A stretch of 64,000 bases of DNA, taken from positions 43,739,330 through 43,803,329 of the forward strand of contig NC_083339.1 in the NCBI RefSeq assembly GCF_019175385.1. Direction: 5' to 3'. The notes beneath the pieces were generated by a model. That model was given only the letters and a program-made list of their open reading frames with translations. It did not search any database and was not told the DNA's origin. The stretch comes from Lycium barbarum. Lineage: Eukaryota; Streptophyta; Magnoliopsida; Solanales; Solanaceae. The first letter of the stretch is position 1; each line of letters begins with the position of its first letter. Positions 11,472 to 25,300 of this stretch are shown here, in pieces. A program made the position numbers and the translations under genes.

Positions 11472-11548
11472 CAAATCATGGCATGGAAGCCGATTCTCAA
11501 ATCAGGGCATGAAAGTCGATCTTAAATCGTGGCATGGAAGCCAAATAG
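11472..11548 (+). repeat. Three imperfect 26-bp tandem repeats
   Basis: The unit resembles AAATCATGGCATGGAAGCCG followed by ATTCTC. Copies two and three carry several substitutions. They lie directly beside the family C LTR edge, so they are part of the older insertion site. Confidence 0.6.
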
Positions 11549-11903
11549 TTCATTATTAATTATGTTCATCATCCCTTTAGTAGGCGTATATCAAGCCACT
11601 AATTGGTTTAGAAATCATGTTCAGTTCATTAATCAAATTTCAATTCGACAAGAACCGTTGATAGGGAAAAACACGTCAAATATCCAAACTTTCGAACAAG
11701 TTTAAAGCATCCTTATAGGGGTAAATCATGTTCGGAGTCCAAAACTTTATAATTCAAATTCAACCATCCCTTGATAGAGGAAATCACGGATATATATAGA
11801 CACACACACACACACACATAAGATTTAATGCAGGCTTGTCCTCATGCACACAAACCTTGTTCGAAGAAACCATTTTTTTAAAAGTTGAAAAGTATGTTCG
11901 AAA

Positions 11904-11938
<35 letters not shown>

Positions 11939-12295
11939 AATACCCTCTAAAACACAACCAAATGGATTTTTTGAGGTTCAATAATCACTCTGCAATTGGT
12001 TTAGATGATAAAGATTAGAAATTTACACCTTTAGTCTACACTTTCGCCAAAATTCGATAACCAAAAGGTTCAACACATACCTAGAATTAGAAATAAGTGA
12101 AGGTTTACGACCTGAGTGTCATTAATGGCAACTAGATGGTAACTACACCCCTTCGGGTTTATTTTGTGAGTCTTAAGATATGAAATAAGTCTACTTTGAG
12201 GTTTAACAATATCACTGTTCTACCTATAACGGTTTCATTAGGAAATTCAAGACTAACTATTTTTGATTGATAATCCAGAGTTTCATAACACTTGT
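11549..12295 (+). other. Unassigned AT-rich DNA with microsatellites
   Basis: I recognise no gene here. It contains a CA repeat at about 11800-11818 and a TA repeat at about 11906-11935. It may include decayed pol from the element whose protease fragment follows, but I could not match any motif. Confidence 0.5.
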
Positions 12296-12455
12296 AAAGC
12301 CAGTCTATCCACAATCACATCAAATTTCACCATTTCTAATTCAAACAAATCAGCAGTAGTCTCACTATCCTTAACTTCAACTACATAGTCTCTATAGACT
12401 CGAGAAGCAATAACAAGGATACTAGCAGGGGTATTCTCAGAAAAGGGTCCTAACA
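12296..12455 (-). pseudogene. Chromovirus protease fragment
   Basis: The minus-strand frame includes ASRVYRDYVVEVKD and ADLFELEMVKFDVIV. These align by eye with the Del-1 protease segment [14 protein letters not shown] and [15 protein letters not shown]. The Asp-Gly active-site part and the following GMDWLA are missing or altered. An LTR end lies directly beside it at 12456, so the whole gag and primer region between LTR and protease has been deleted. Confidence 0.6.
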
Positions 12456-12947
12456 ATTGTTCGGTTTCACGCCCCAAAACCCACCCTGGGCGCAACAGGC
12501 ATCCGATGCTATGAACAACACTAGAAGCACCTTATCAAATCAATAACGGTTTAATCTCTTTTGATAATCTTTGACATCTATTTAAAACAGTCATTATGGC
12601 TAACCGAAAGCATACGCAAATCTATAAAAAAAAATAGCAGAAACAGAAATAATATATCATAAAACATGGCAAATATCTCAACACGTCATTTAAGACCTCA
12701 AAAATCTACCCACAATTCTGATAGTTATCTATGGAGCTTCTAAGGAGAATAAATGAATAGTCTAACTTCGGGACGCAGCTCGGAAACTCAAAGCAATAAA
12801 CTTAAGTAAAGAGGTGTCCCACGAACAAGTATGTGGGCTTACTAGTAAGTTCAGAAAGCAAAAAGTTCACCTATTCCACACGCTCATCACGAACCTGCTT
12901 TTGTTAATTACCTAACATATCATTAGAAACAACAACGGTATATCTGG
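12456..12947 (-). mobile_element. Degraded minus-strand LTR fragment
   Basis: TTTCACGCCCCAAAACCCAC at its left edge resembles the inverted LTR end of family C (TGTCATGCCCCAAACC), with mutated terminal bases. The remaining sequence has LTR-like features such as GTGTCCCACGAACAAG. It ends where the family D LTR begins at 12948. Confidence 0.5.
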
Positions 12948-15748
12948 TGTAACGACCAGTTTGGTCGTTATTGCATTTCCGACCCTTTTGATCCATTTTC
13001 AAGCTTTATTAGCCCATATATTGACATGTGAGGACCGTTGGAACGCTTTCCGAGGTCATCAAAATTGATTTGGGTAAGCTTTGGTGAAATTTTGACTTAA
13101 AGTGAAAAATGGTTGGCTCAAAGTTGACTTTTGGGTAAACGAACCTTTTTTGGGAATCCATCGGTTCCGAGAGATCCGGATGGTCTTCAAGAACCTGTGT
13201 GCATATTCGGTTTGGCTCCCAATGCACTCGGGTGCATTTTTGGACTAGAGTTGGGGCGTTAGTCTTGAGGTATCGGGGGTTGACTCGGTCAATGGGAATT
13301 CTGAGGCCACGAGTACGTTCGTAGCGTGTTTTTATGTGTCTACATATGTAGTTTGTGAACAGATGGTCTCGGATGATAGTAGAGATTTCAGGCTGAATTT
13401 TGAAACTTGGTTTCATGATTCTTGGTGTCTGATGTCCGCTATGGTGACACCAGAACCGCTATAGCGGCAGCAAAAGCGGTAAAGTGGGAAACTGGGTTGA
13501 CCGCCATAGCGGTCTGAGAATCCGCTATAGCAGAACCATTGTAGCAGTCCCGATGCTGCAGAAGCAGTGATGACTGGATCTATGTCTTACAGCGATTAAA
13601 AACCCCAACCTCTTTTTATTATTTCATATTCATATCTTGAGGCTTGGGAGGCGAGTTTTAGGGGGTTTTGCTATTTCTTCACAAAGGTAACTTCCTTGGT
13701 CTTAGAATCCTCCATTTACTTCCATTAATCATTAATCTAAGGCTAGAATCCATAGAATCTAGAGGAATCAACTTGGGTTTTCATGAAAGTTCATAAAAAT
13801 AGTTTAGACCCTCTAAGTTGATTATGTTGAAGAAAACTTGTTGGCTTATTATAGAATTTGAAATATCTAATGTTGCTAACTATTATCTTCCATTATTAGA
13901 GATCAATTCTTGAATTAGAAAGTTAGGTTCATACCCAAATTTGGGGGTTTTGCCTGGAACCCAAATTTAAGTGATTTGTTAGTTCTCCTAGCTTATAATT
14001 GATGAGAATTGATCACCTATAATATTAATTTCATGTTGGGAAATATAGATTTCTAATTTCATCTTTCTAGTTCATAAATCTCATTCCATAGGTTGGAATT
14101 AGGCTCTTGAATAGAAGTAGGGTTTGATTGATGTTCTTCTTGTTTCTAAATGCATATTTCTGATATGATTAGACTTTCATTATCACGAGGCTCAAAGGAA
14201 AGGAAAGACTAAGGTGTGATTGTTGGAGACCTTGTTGTTCGGCCTTCTAGGTAGGTTACGGTTTACCCTATGGTGAGACTTCGATTAGCGATGCATATAT
14301 TTAGACGATATTGTCGGATAATGCATGTAAACCTTCGGGTATGAAGTTGGGTTGGATATTGCCTTAGGTTAATCCTAGTTGTATGATTTGGGGGCTAGCC
14401 ACCCCGTTGTGTTGTGACTTATCTTGTTCTATTTGTTGTTGGCTCGTTGCCACGTGAGATATTAGATATAGGTGACTAGTGATATATCTTGATGATGATA
14501 TTGTAGCACCTTACTTGTTGATGTTGAGACAAGGATTGCAATTTTATTGTGGCTTATTGTGTAGCCTTTTATTGATATCGTTGGTGTGCCCGTGTGTGGT
14601 ACTGTTTGAGATTGATTTGATTATTGATAATGCATTTATTCCTTGCATGCATTCTCATCCTTTATGATATATTGTTGATACATTGATGATATACAAGGAA
14701 ACACTGTTATGAGTTGGGCTCAGTTGGATGAGAGTGACGTGAGGACCAATGTTCGATGTTTATCTCGATATCGAGGTATGAGTGCTAGTAGCGATTGCTG
14801 AGCTCTTTGCCAAAATGGAGAGGGTACATGGACTTTGCGGGTCCCCCATGAGTTGTGCTGCTGAGATGTGATGCATCATCGGAGTACATCTGTATGGTGC
14901 ATATGCATTGCATTCACACTTCATACATTATTGCATTGCATTGTATCATCTGACTTCCTGTGATTTATTATGATACCATTGTGATATACGGATTCAGTGT
15001 TGATATACTGAGACCTGGTACATTTGTGCTTAGATCTATGGTAGCTAATGTGATATATAGATTCGACAATGACATACTGAGACTTAGCCCAATTGGGCGT
15101 TATATGCATGATATGTATCGAGATTGATGGATTCGGATTAGATATATTGGGACTTGGCACAATTGGGTTTAGATGCTATAACATAGGTAATGACTTATAC
15201 TTGGTTACTGGCTCATGATTGACTTATACCTTGTTGATTTACGTGTTTATCTTACTTTATTGTCTTGCTATATGTTAGCTAATCTTTGTCGGCCTGTAAT
15301 ACCTACCAGTACGCGTTGTTTGTACTGACCTGCACTTGCTGCATTCCTTTATGAATGCAGAGTATTAGGTGGGATCGACGTCTACCCCTCGTGGCTGACA
15401 GTTCGAGGCTGCTGATTTGAGTTTGTTGGGGTGAGCATGTGGACGCTTCGCCACCCAAAGACTCCTCTTCCATTATGTCTTAGTTTGTTATTCTGAGACA
15501 TTATTGAGACGATTGATGTATTATTATTACCTCCACACTTATAGATTTTAGTTAGATGCTCTTGTATGACCAGACTAGATACTAGGGCGGTGTTTCATTA
15601 CTTCCGCATTTATTGTATATTCATATGACAGACTTCGTTACTTTCTCTTCTTCCGCTATTTATACTGTGTTTTTGAATATTGTGTTAAGGATTCGCCTAC
15701 CGAGGTGGGATAGGTAGGTTCCTGCGCGACTTTGTGAAATTGGGTCAT
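12948..15748 (+). mobile_element. LTR of family D, cut by Ogre four bases before its end
   Basis: Begins TGTAACGACCAGTTTGGTCG and ends TTGGGTCAT, after which the Ogre LTR starts. Adding GACA would give the expected GGGTCATGACA end, like the GTCGTGACA ends of other LTRs here. About 2.8 kb. It contains a cluster of palindromes based on CCGCTATAGCGG (13456-13467, 13501-13513, 13522-13533), then a T-rich leader. No coding sequence or partner LTR was found in the window, so it is a solo LTR or an edge of a larger element. Confidence 0.65.
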
Positions 15749-18700
15749 TGTTGAAACCTAATATTTTACCTCCCATAATTTATTTTAATTACTTAGAGTC
15801 TTTGGATAATAAATAAGGCAAACCATGCATCTTAAAGGGTCTAAATGATTTTTATAAAATTGTTCAGGTCAATATTTTACTCCTTTAAACTGATAAAGAG
15901 ATCTTTATGGCATTATAAATTATTTAGAAACTAATTGGTATTTTATGACATTTATGGAATATTTTACTAGAATTGATCAAAAACAAAACAATTTTGAATA
16001 ATTATTCACTTAATTGCTAAATTGTCAAAAGGACAAATTGACAAATGATTTATCCCCTTCAATCCAAGGAATTTGAGTAATTAAAGAAATCAACCATTTC
16101 ACCCTCAGTCTTTAAGTCTGTGTGTTTGCATAATTGTTTTAGTGCTTAAATCAGGTTAATTAATCAATTAGAGGGTCGTTATTGCAAAATTGGTTTTAGT
16201 TCTAATTGTTTACATTATGGCCACAATTGAACTAACCAATTCATGGTTTAAGACAATTAGGGTCATTTTTGCAAAGTTGGCCTTTAAGTGGCCTTAATTG
16301 AAATGACCAAATCCATTGGCAAATCAATTGAGGCCATTAGTGCAAAGCTAGCTTTAAATGGTTAATTAGAATAAATAAGGACATAATTGAAATAATTGAT
16401 TAGATTAAGGACATTATTGCAATTAGTTAACAAGAGGGTCATAATTGCAACACTCATTTAGAGTTAAAACTAATTAAGGCTATGCTTGCAAAATTGAACT
16501 TATTAGCCGTGTTTCAAAATTAATTGCGTCCGAGTTTGTCTATAATTAAATACTATGGTGAATAATGGGTTTTCTAAAGTGTTTGTTTATTTTGGTAAAT
16601 TACCCATCCTAATATACATAAATATACACATATGATATACATGGGAAAAAGGGGTCATGTCCATTTATTTTTAAAATTTTACTGAGTCCAGCCTAACTGG
16701 GCATGACCTGGCCCAATCTCGATCAGGTTGAGAAGGGCAAAAGGCCCTATACCCCCACATTCACACACAGATACACCAAACAGACCTTATGCATTTTTTC
16801 TCCCCTCTGTCATCTCTTTCTAGCTAAACCCTAACGCCACCTCACCTTTTTGTTTCTCTCTCTCCACCAAAAATGGAAAAAACACAGAGGTTACAGAGAG
16901 ACTACAACTTTTGCATGTCTATTATGGTGAAACAATTAATGTTTCTACCCGATTTCGCGAAAATAACTCCAAACGCTGTATTAATCCTTTTCTTTTTACT
17001 TTTTCTTCAATTTTCAAGTCAAATAATACGATTTTATGTTTCTTTATTATTGTATTGTGAATGTACGAACTCTATTTTCATTGGTTCACAAGGTTTGGCT
17101 CGAATCGACCTAGAACGGGTCATATCCAGCCACATACGTTTGTTTTTCTATAGATCCTAGCCGTTAATTTCATGGTATCGAATGTTTGCACCTGAAAATT
17201 ACTTTGTACCACATCGTTGGTTTTACCCCTTTGTATAAACTTTGGGGTTCTATTTATAGAACCAACCCTTACTATTTAACAAGTTTGAACATCCATAGCT
17301 TGAACTTTGAGTGAACAAAAACTTGAAATTCTGAGCTTTTAGTTAAAAAAAATTAAGACTTAACTGTTAAGTGGAGTCTTCTAGTCCAAATATTTATTTA
17401 CTTTTTCTCTTGACTAGTTGAGTACGAGAATTGGAAGCACAAAAGCTCCAAATTCATTCTTGAACACGACTGTGCACTAAAAAGGTAATTCCCTATCATT
17501 TTCTGGCTTTTATTTAATTTCTGTCTAGCTTATGCTTAATATTTAGTGTTAATTTGGTTACGGGTTTGGTGGTTGCTAATACGAGTGTTATAACTGTGTT
17601 AAAATGTTTGAAATAGTTTCATAATAGCCTATCTTAGTAGTATGATGATATAGGGATGTATTTAGTTGTTCTACTGTACTTAAAATAAAGTGCAATGCCG
17701 CAACCATTTGAGATATGGTCCTAGACTCAATAGCCTGAACCTAATTAGTGTGTCTTATTTGAATAATTTGCTGGCCTTTAGAATAGCATTAGGCCTTAGT
17801 CAAAGACATGATGGTAACAGAAGTGAGTTTAGAGATGATTCTAGGCTAATTGCGAAACTGTCAAAATAAAGAGTGTGAATTAGGAGCAGGCTACTAATTA
17901 CAAATGATGAGTTAGATAGGCACATTATCTTATGGGATTAATCAGTTTTTACAATGGAGTAGGACTGAAGGGGGGAAAAGTGAAGAAAGGGAACCACTTA
18001 GGTTAACATGAAACTTCTATGCACTAGCTGATTAAAAGAAGGGGTGCCCTTAGAGGGGTATAACTATTAATGATCTAGAATGGACCTAAAAGAGTTGAGC
18101 CTTTAGAATTTGAATCAAAACCTGAATGATTGACTTGGAACTTATATGTGAGCATGAATATCCTGTTTTCCCTTTATATGTATCCTTGTGTACTGCATTT
18201 TAGAGCTCATCTAATGTTGGTATTCTGCTTCTGAGAATGTGACCATGCTAGACTGAAGTTTAAAGGGTCAGTACTGCAAAATGAACTCATAATTAAGCAT
18301 TTTTTATTGTTGTTTTATGTGTGTCTCTCCCTCTTCTTGAATGACATTGGTTTCTTTCAGAATGTATGGTTGTTTCATGTTGTAAGATCTAAGACAAGGT
18401 GCCATAATTTGATACTTATTATAAATCACTTATAGTCTCTTCCAAAGTAAGTTGGATCAATAAAAATCTACTTGCAAATGACTATTCTTAAATTGCTTTG
18501 AGTTTATAGCAAAATTCTGATGATTGTCCTATATGACCTAATTTTGTTGCTTGATTGTTTAGTATCTTCCACCTCTGAGAATACCCTGCCTACATGTTTG
18601 ATTATTATATCTTTCAAACTGCATGTGTATCTGTTGGAAGGGACTTAAGCATAACTTAACTTGACTGAGTACCTATATATATTTGCAATAACCTATGGAG

Positions 18701-19563
18701 CTGAAAATGACCTAAAGGACCCTGTACAAATGCTCTGATCCATCATGTTGTCTCTGTGTGAACCTAACTATACCTTAAGAATAAAAAATGATCCTCATTT
18801 GTGTTTAAGTGATCCTGTTTGTTGTGAACCCTTGTATTTGCATTATATTGGAAACTTAGTTATAAATGGCCTAAGTAACAGAGTCCTCATGATCACAAAG
18901 GACCCAGAATGAGTTAAAGTCACATGACTGGGAATGAGCCTTTTTTAAAAGGTGCCCTGGAGAGAGGGTCACACCTTCCCTCCATATAAAGGGCACCATG
19001 GTACTTTTCATGGTCTATGGGACATACTCACTAGGGTCCCTGTGATTGTGAGAACTCGAAAACATGAAATTGAGATCTTAAATTCCTTGATAAATTTAGA
19101 TAAAAGGCTTGAGTGCATACATGTGTTTAAATTGGACATAAAATGGAAGATCTGAAGGCTTACATTTGAATATTGGGTTGCTGAACTTTAAGGGATCATA
19201 GGATATTCTTCCTTAAGGGTCCTTGCATAAGAGAATGTCTTGTTTATGCTTTACATCCCCTTCCATCCATTTTGACCTTGCATCCTCACTGTGATTCATG
19301 TATGTCATCTATTCAGAATATGATTGCTTCAACAAGAGAAATCTGATCCAATCTGTTTAGTCCTATCTATGCCACGTCCATTGAAATCACAAAAATATCT
19401 TCCTGCATACCATTTGTATTCTGTGTAAGGTTGTCTAAGCTTAAGGCATTGCCATGATTCAGTTGTGTGTGTGTCTGCTTTGGCTGTGCCTAAATCATAC
19501 ACATTGTTTCTCTATATTATGGTCATTATGTGAATGACTTTGTATTTTTCCCATGAACGTCAA

Positions 19564-19922
19564 GTTTTCAGTTTGCTTCTGTCCATGCTATATCTATGTG
19601 TTTCAGCTTGCTCCCGTTTACAGTATGTCTATATGCTGCAATTTACTTATGTCCATATCATGTCTATGTGGTTCAGCTTGCTTCTATCTCTATTGTGTTT
19701 ATATGTTTCAGTCTGCTCCTATCCCTACCATGTCTATGTGGTTCAGCTTGCTTATATCTCTACTATGTTTATATGTTTCAGTTTGCTACTATCTATACCA
19801 AGTCTATATGTTGCAGTTTGCTCTTGTCTATACTATATCTATATGCTACAATTTACTTCTGCCTATATCATATCCATGTGCCCCAGCTTGTTTTGTCTAC
19901 ACTATGCTTATGTACTTCAACT
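19564..19922 (+). repeat. Minisatellite, about ten copies of a 35-bp unit
   Basis: Diverged units of the form CTATGTGGTTCAGCTTGCTT followed by about 15 bases ending in ATGT repeat every 35 bp. Regular copies begin at 19593, 19628, 19663, 19698 and so on. Because 35 is not a multiple of three and the unit lacks stops, all three plus frames stay open for over 300 bp. Those frames are artefacts of the repeat. Confidence 0.85.
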
Positions 19923-20647
19923 GCAAATTGGTGTCCTCTGTTTTAAGACATTACATCTTGTCTAGACCATGCCATTGTTGAGTATGAATACTGTGCTATC
20001 ATTCTTCTTCCCTGCTACTATGAATGGCTGAGAAATCAAGGCAAGCTTGGGGTTGGTTTAGCCTTCCCCCCGATAGCCTGCCATGCCTAAGTTCATGAAA
20101 CATTTTTTTTGGGCGGCATCGGGGATACGGATTGTGATGACCCCCTTATTGTCTAAATCTCTGTCACTAAGGTCCAATAGCATATATATAAATACCTTAA
20201 TCACATTACTTATGAATGAGTGTGATACATACATATATGTATAATTACGTATATGATAAGTTCAGTAAATATAAACTAACCGGGCTCCTCTTTTTTTCCC
20301 CTTCTCACTGCATGACCACTCGGGCCAAGGCCAGCCACCATATTGGGCCAAAGGCCTAATAGGAAAATTCTTTCAAATATTATCTAGTCCGAGAAAGGAA
20401 AATGGAAGCTAATATTGTTAAAGACGCAAAGAAGGCCCAGCCATGGGTGAAAATGGCTAACTAGGGGCTTGGTACGCCCCTAGTCTTCCCTCTCTTGCGT
20501 TTTATTTACTTTGATTAGCTTTTGAAAATGCACTGCTGTATATTTGTATAAAGTTGTAAAAACTCACATATTATATTGGAATCTTTTATTGTTTGAACTA
20601 GCCGTCTTAGGACAACGGTGCCTACGCCATTTAGTTCAACTTTAGGT

Positions 20648-20667
20648 CCCCCCCCCCCCCCCCCCCC
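20648..20667 (+). repeat. Poly-C tract, 20 nt
   Basis: A run of 20 C followed by CT-rich sequence and an A run, inside the Ogre LTR. Length is uncertain because such tracts slip. Confidence 0.9.
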
Positions 20668-21728
20668 TCTCTCCCCAAAAAAAAAAATTTTCCAAACTGT
20701 GCTTACATAAACGAGTTTTCAAATCAAAATGGCTAAATTAAATCCGTTTTCAATACAAGTTAAAATAGGGGATAAGGAAAAAAGTCACGGTGTTATAAAC
20801 ACTGCCATATTATCTTAAAAAACTGGATGGAGATCGTTTTTGAAACTAAGAAAAAATGCACCTTCTTTTACGTAGTTAAAACTTAGCTTCTCTTTTCTCG
20901 ATTTGAACGAGCAACAAGGTCAAATGTTTTGGACCGAACCCCATAAGAAGTAAATAAGAATTCTGGGGCTAAGGCCTGTCTAAAAACCAACGCCTCTTTT
21001 CTAGGCCATGCTTAAACTCAGTATTCAGAACCAAAGGAAATTTTTGAAAGTTCGGGCTGAGCCCAACATGAAATTCAAATTTTATGTGTATTTACAATGA
21101 AGCAAAACATTTCATGTTTATAAGTTAAAACCCGTATAAACCATTCGTGAACATAAAAGTTCTAGATAAGGATGTTCTAAAATATGCTAAATGGATTAAC
21201 CCGAACCATGTATGAGTCAAGCATGAACAAATCCTATTTATTCCGCACTTAAATAAGCAGCTCTCCAAATCTTTACAAATTAATACTATCCTTATATATA
21301 AAAGGAAACTAGTTACATCCGGATATTATAAATCCGAACCTAAGTACCCCATATATAAAGGGGATATATTCAATTTATTTTCAAAAAATGATATGCAAAT
21401 GACAGACTTTTATAAATGCCAGAATAAGCACTAAATAAAAAGTTCATGCAAATACTCATATATTGTAATTCAAAGGTCAACCGTATAGTACGGATCCTTA
21501 ATACTAGGGTGCCTACCACCTTCCCTAAGGGATCACCAGAACCCTTACCTAGAACTTTGAATTAAGAAGGCTTTTCACTGTATATGAATAAATCCTTTGA
21601 AACTTGTTTTCCTAATTTCCTAAAAATTAGGTGGCGACTCTTTTAAAACAAAGTCTGAAAGAGCACCAACAAGTTCGAAGTAGCTTTCCGAGCGCTAACC
21701 CCGCTCGTGAAATGCGAACCGTAATAGA

Positions 21729-21747
21729 TGGCGACTCTGCTGGGGAC
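21729..21747 (+). other. Ogre primer binding site
   Basis: TGGCGACTCTGCTGGGGAC matches the primer site I associate with Ogre elements, thought to pair with an Arg tRNA. It lies directly after the LTR edge, which fixes the 5' LTR boundary. Confidence 0.8.
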
Positions 21748-22329
21748 CTAAAGGTTCTAACCATAAGGATTCCAGTATAATTTGAGTGTATTTGTTTTAA
21801 CTGTTTATATGTTTATTTTCCCGCAATTGTAACTGTCAGTGCATGCATATCATAACTCCGCCGCTTCTGGCATTTATTTTATATTTTTATTCCTAAGACG
21901 GCTTCGTGGAGCACGCGGTCGTTCCTTCACTATAAAAAAAAATACTTTCTTTGGAACCATTATGAGGTGGGGTTGGTTCGCGGTCGTCCCTTCACTATAA
22001 AAAAATACTTTCTTTGGAACCATTATGAGGTGGGGTTGGTTCGCGGTCGTCCAACAACCCTAATGATTCAGCACTAGTTGTCTGCTCGTGTTCCCGGTCA
22101 TTAGTAAAAGCCCAATCTAGTGATAACTAGGATAGAGCTAAGCAAATCCTTACTGAACTAGAGCATCCACACTTAGACGAGCCTTGGGTATCTCAGACCT
22201 ACCTAGGGCTCATTATGAAGACTACCTTGTGATCGAACGGTCTATGACCCGAAGACACCGCATTTCATTTATGTGCTATGTGAAAACATGTTTGTACCTA
22301 TGTGGTGAATCATTGGCCCTATGGGAAAT
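21748..22329 (+). other. Ogre leader with a 64-bp tandem duplication
   Basis: Noncoding leader. Two near-identical units lie at 21915-21979 (65 bp) and 21980-22042 (63 bp), sharing TCACTATAAAAAAA and ACCATTATGAGGTGGGGTTG. A partial third copy follows. The units differ mainly in A-run length. Confidence 0.75.
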
Positions 22330-25300
22330 TGTCACGACCCAACCCCGTAGGCCGCGACTCGTGTCCGAGCAGGACACCTTACGTACCCAATAACCCCAAA
22401 CCAACATATAAATTAGATACGCATATATAAAAGCCAAATGGAGTCGCAAGCTATCGTACATAAGCAGATGTAGCGCACGAAAGCCGATAAGGCCGTCACA
22501 AAATACATATTCTGAGAACATATATACACAACCCACGTATGTGTCTACAGACCTCTACAAACAATACTAACAGAAACATAAGACGGGACAGGGCCCCGTC
22601 ATACCCCTGAATAAACATACACATATGTGATAGAAAAGTCTATACCAAAATATGACTCCGGACAAAGGCGCACTCCAAAACAGCAGAGCAGATATCCTAA
22701 GCGGGTGGATCTCTGAAGTGGGTATCTGTACCTGCGCGGCATGAAAACGCAGCCCCCGAAGAAAGGGGGTCAGTACGGAATATGTACTGAGTATGTAAAG
22801 CATGAAGTACAGTAAACAAAATCATAACCGGAACAGAAAGTACATAAAATGAGTGCACAGTCCAGAATATCAAAATTCATACTTACAAAACATAAATAGT
22901 GTATGCAGAAACATATATCAAATCCGGCCCCAATACGGGACTCGGTGAACAGAACGTGGCGCCACCCCATCACTGGCGCCACAACACATCATACTTCAGA
23001 GTAGGGAATAGCTCTGTAACATATCATAACATATCAGATGGCCATATCATATCATATCATATCATATCACCAACATCAGAACATAGATGTACATGGCACA
23101 TCATACTCCGGACCCATGTACATGTCATACCTGCCCCCTCACATCGAGGCACGGCGAACAATGCAGTGGAATACGCTTGATAACAAATCCTGGTCCGGGC
23201 TCAGTGAAAGAAGCATTGAGGCATCCACGAGCAGAGTAGTGAGAAACCAAATGCAGGGTAAAGTATAAAAACATTTACACAGACTCAATCGAAGAACCCA
23301 AACAACAGATCATTAGAAAGACGTCAGACGATAATCGTAGTGCATACCTTTCGGATGTCACGGTGGTTTATGTCAGAACAGAACTTCCGGATTCGTGGTA
23401 CATATCAAAACATTTCATAGGACTTAATGGAATATTTCAAACAGTTGTCGTTTAGGAATTAGAAGAGCAGCCAAGCGTTTGCTTTAGATATCGTTCGGAA
23501 ACAATTCAATAGCACAATAGAAGTGGATTCGGAAATAGTGGGCCCGCCTCGGGTCAACCGAGGTGGCAGGCACAAATTATGTGTAATAAACTTTATGGAG
23601 TCGCTTATGAGGGTTTTAAGGTAATCGTATTTTATTTACACAAGTTCTAGGTATTTAGACAACTTTTCTAACCATTTGCAACAGAATTAGTTCAATTCCA
23701 CTGAATGGAACAAGGACAAGTTTAGACGCAGGTTCCGAAGAGTAGAGTAGTCCCCGAGGTCCAAATTCAAACCTAATACATCTAGGACATGCCAAGAGAA
23801 GGAAAGGTGGAGCTTTACATACCTTTCTTGCCTTTTACGCTCGCCAAACCTCAAATCCCGTTTCGTCCGAAACCTACAAATGGTCACATCTACCAAATGT
23901 TACTATAAGGCTTTTGGCATCCAATCTTGAATTAGTACTTGTCTACCGAAATTTCGGCAGCACCTCCCCTATAAATACGACACCCCGAGAATTCAACTCG
24001 GCCAAAATAATTCAACAACAACCCAACAACAACACCACCAACAACAACAATCACTACAAATCACAATATGTCACAATTAGACTTCTTTCCAACATAATGC
24101 AATAGCTTTCATTCCGACTTCGCATTTTCAAATCAATACCAACATGCTCATATTCATTACTAATCAAGATCACTACAATATAATTCGGAAACATTTCATA
24201 TCATTTCTACAATATATTCACAAGATATACAAAATACACAAACTTTCCACCAAAACCATAATTCATCCGAAACCTCTAATTTTCGACATAAATATCCATA
24301 ACACATTTTCATCCTCCAATTTCATTAACAATAATCATAATTCGTGCCTTAACAATTTCATTTTTCATAATTACATAAATTTACCATAAAATCACAAAAC
24401 TTCCCATAACAACTTAACAACCAATCTTTCATGCTAATATGGACTAGCATCCTTCTAAATTCACCAACCAACATAACAATTCACATATAGCTATTTCATA
24501 ATTTTTATTTCCGTAATGAAGTCGAAATTAATACTAACATCAATAGCAACATCCTCCACATTCTACAAGTTAACTACATTTATTTTCATCCAAAATTCTC
24601 TTCAAATCTCATTCCATAATTCACAATACCAACGGACGAATTTATATCGCTATTTTTCCCCTTCTAATCCGTTAAAACTTTAAATATCTTGTTAGCAATG
24701 AAAAGGAGCCTTATCCATACCTTAAGAATTCAGCCACCACGTTATCACCCTCCTCCTTGGTTGATTTTTACCTCAAATTGAAGACAATGCGACATACAAC
24801 ACTTTTGTCTTCATGGGCTTCGGGATTCGGGGCTCGGATTTTGATCAAAATTGATTTTTCTTCTTTCCAATGCTCTTTTCTCTCTCTCTCCAGAACTTTC
24901 TGGTCTTCTTTGTATGAATAATGAGGAGAAAGACCTGGAATTTCATTTAAAAGGGTGTGGGTAATGGGCCTAACCCGGTTGGGCCCGAGTTGGGCCTAGC
25001 CCACTGACCTTTCGACTTTAAAACGTCCATATCTCCTTGTACGACGTCACCTGGGAACCCACGACCTATGGTTGGAAAGCTAATTCAATTATCTACAACT
25101 TCTATTTCTTGGTAATTTTCCAAATTCCAAACGTATAATACCGTTTTTGCCCCTCAAAGTCAGGTCACCCAAAAACGTTTTCTTAAAAATATTCGTTTGG
25201 AGGGCTTCCACTTTGATTTGGCCCAAGGGTCCTTCATGAGTTGTGTTTAACTTTACATATGTGATTCATATAACTCGTCACATGTTCCAAAAAAATATCG

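Larger units (their letters stand above)
15749..21727 (+). mobile_element. Ogre 5' LTR (about 6 kb)
   Basis: The left edge is TGTTGAAACCTAATATTTTA, directly after the cut family D LTR. The right edge lies just before the primer site at 21729, although the final CA is mutated (GTAATAGA). Neither edge can be checked against a 3' LTR. Content is AT-rich. It includes a C/T-rich leader-like stretch near 16760-16870, a 35-bp minisatellite (19564-19922) and a poly-C run (20648-20667). An open frame at 16873-17160 lies in the leader and has no recognisable domain. Confidence 0.6.

Noticed and set aside
16873..17160. 95-codon frame starting MEKTQRLQRD, with a possible membrane segment
   Set aside because: It lies in the Ogre LTR leader, has no recognised domain and no supporting context.
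19593..19922. Possible CRISPR-like array (35-bp period)
   Set aside because: Units are directly adjacent without unique spacers, diverged, and in a plant retroelement LTR.
19534..19981. Three overlapping Cys/Tyr-rich open frames of 116-143 codons
   Set aside because: They come from the stop-free 35-bp minisatellite, which reads open in every plus frame.
24144..24389. 81-codon AT-rich frame
   Set aside because: Low-complexity Asn/Ile/His translation of AT-rich LTR sequence; no domain.
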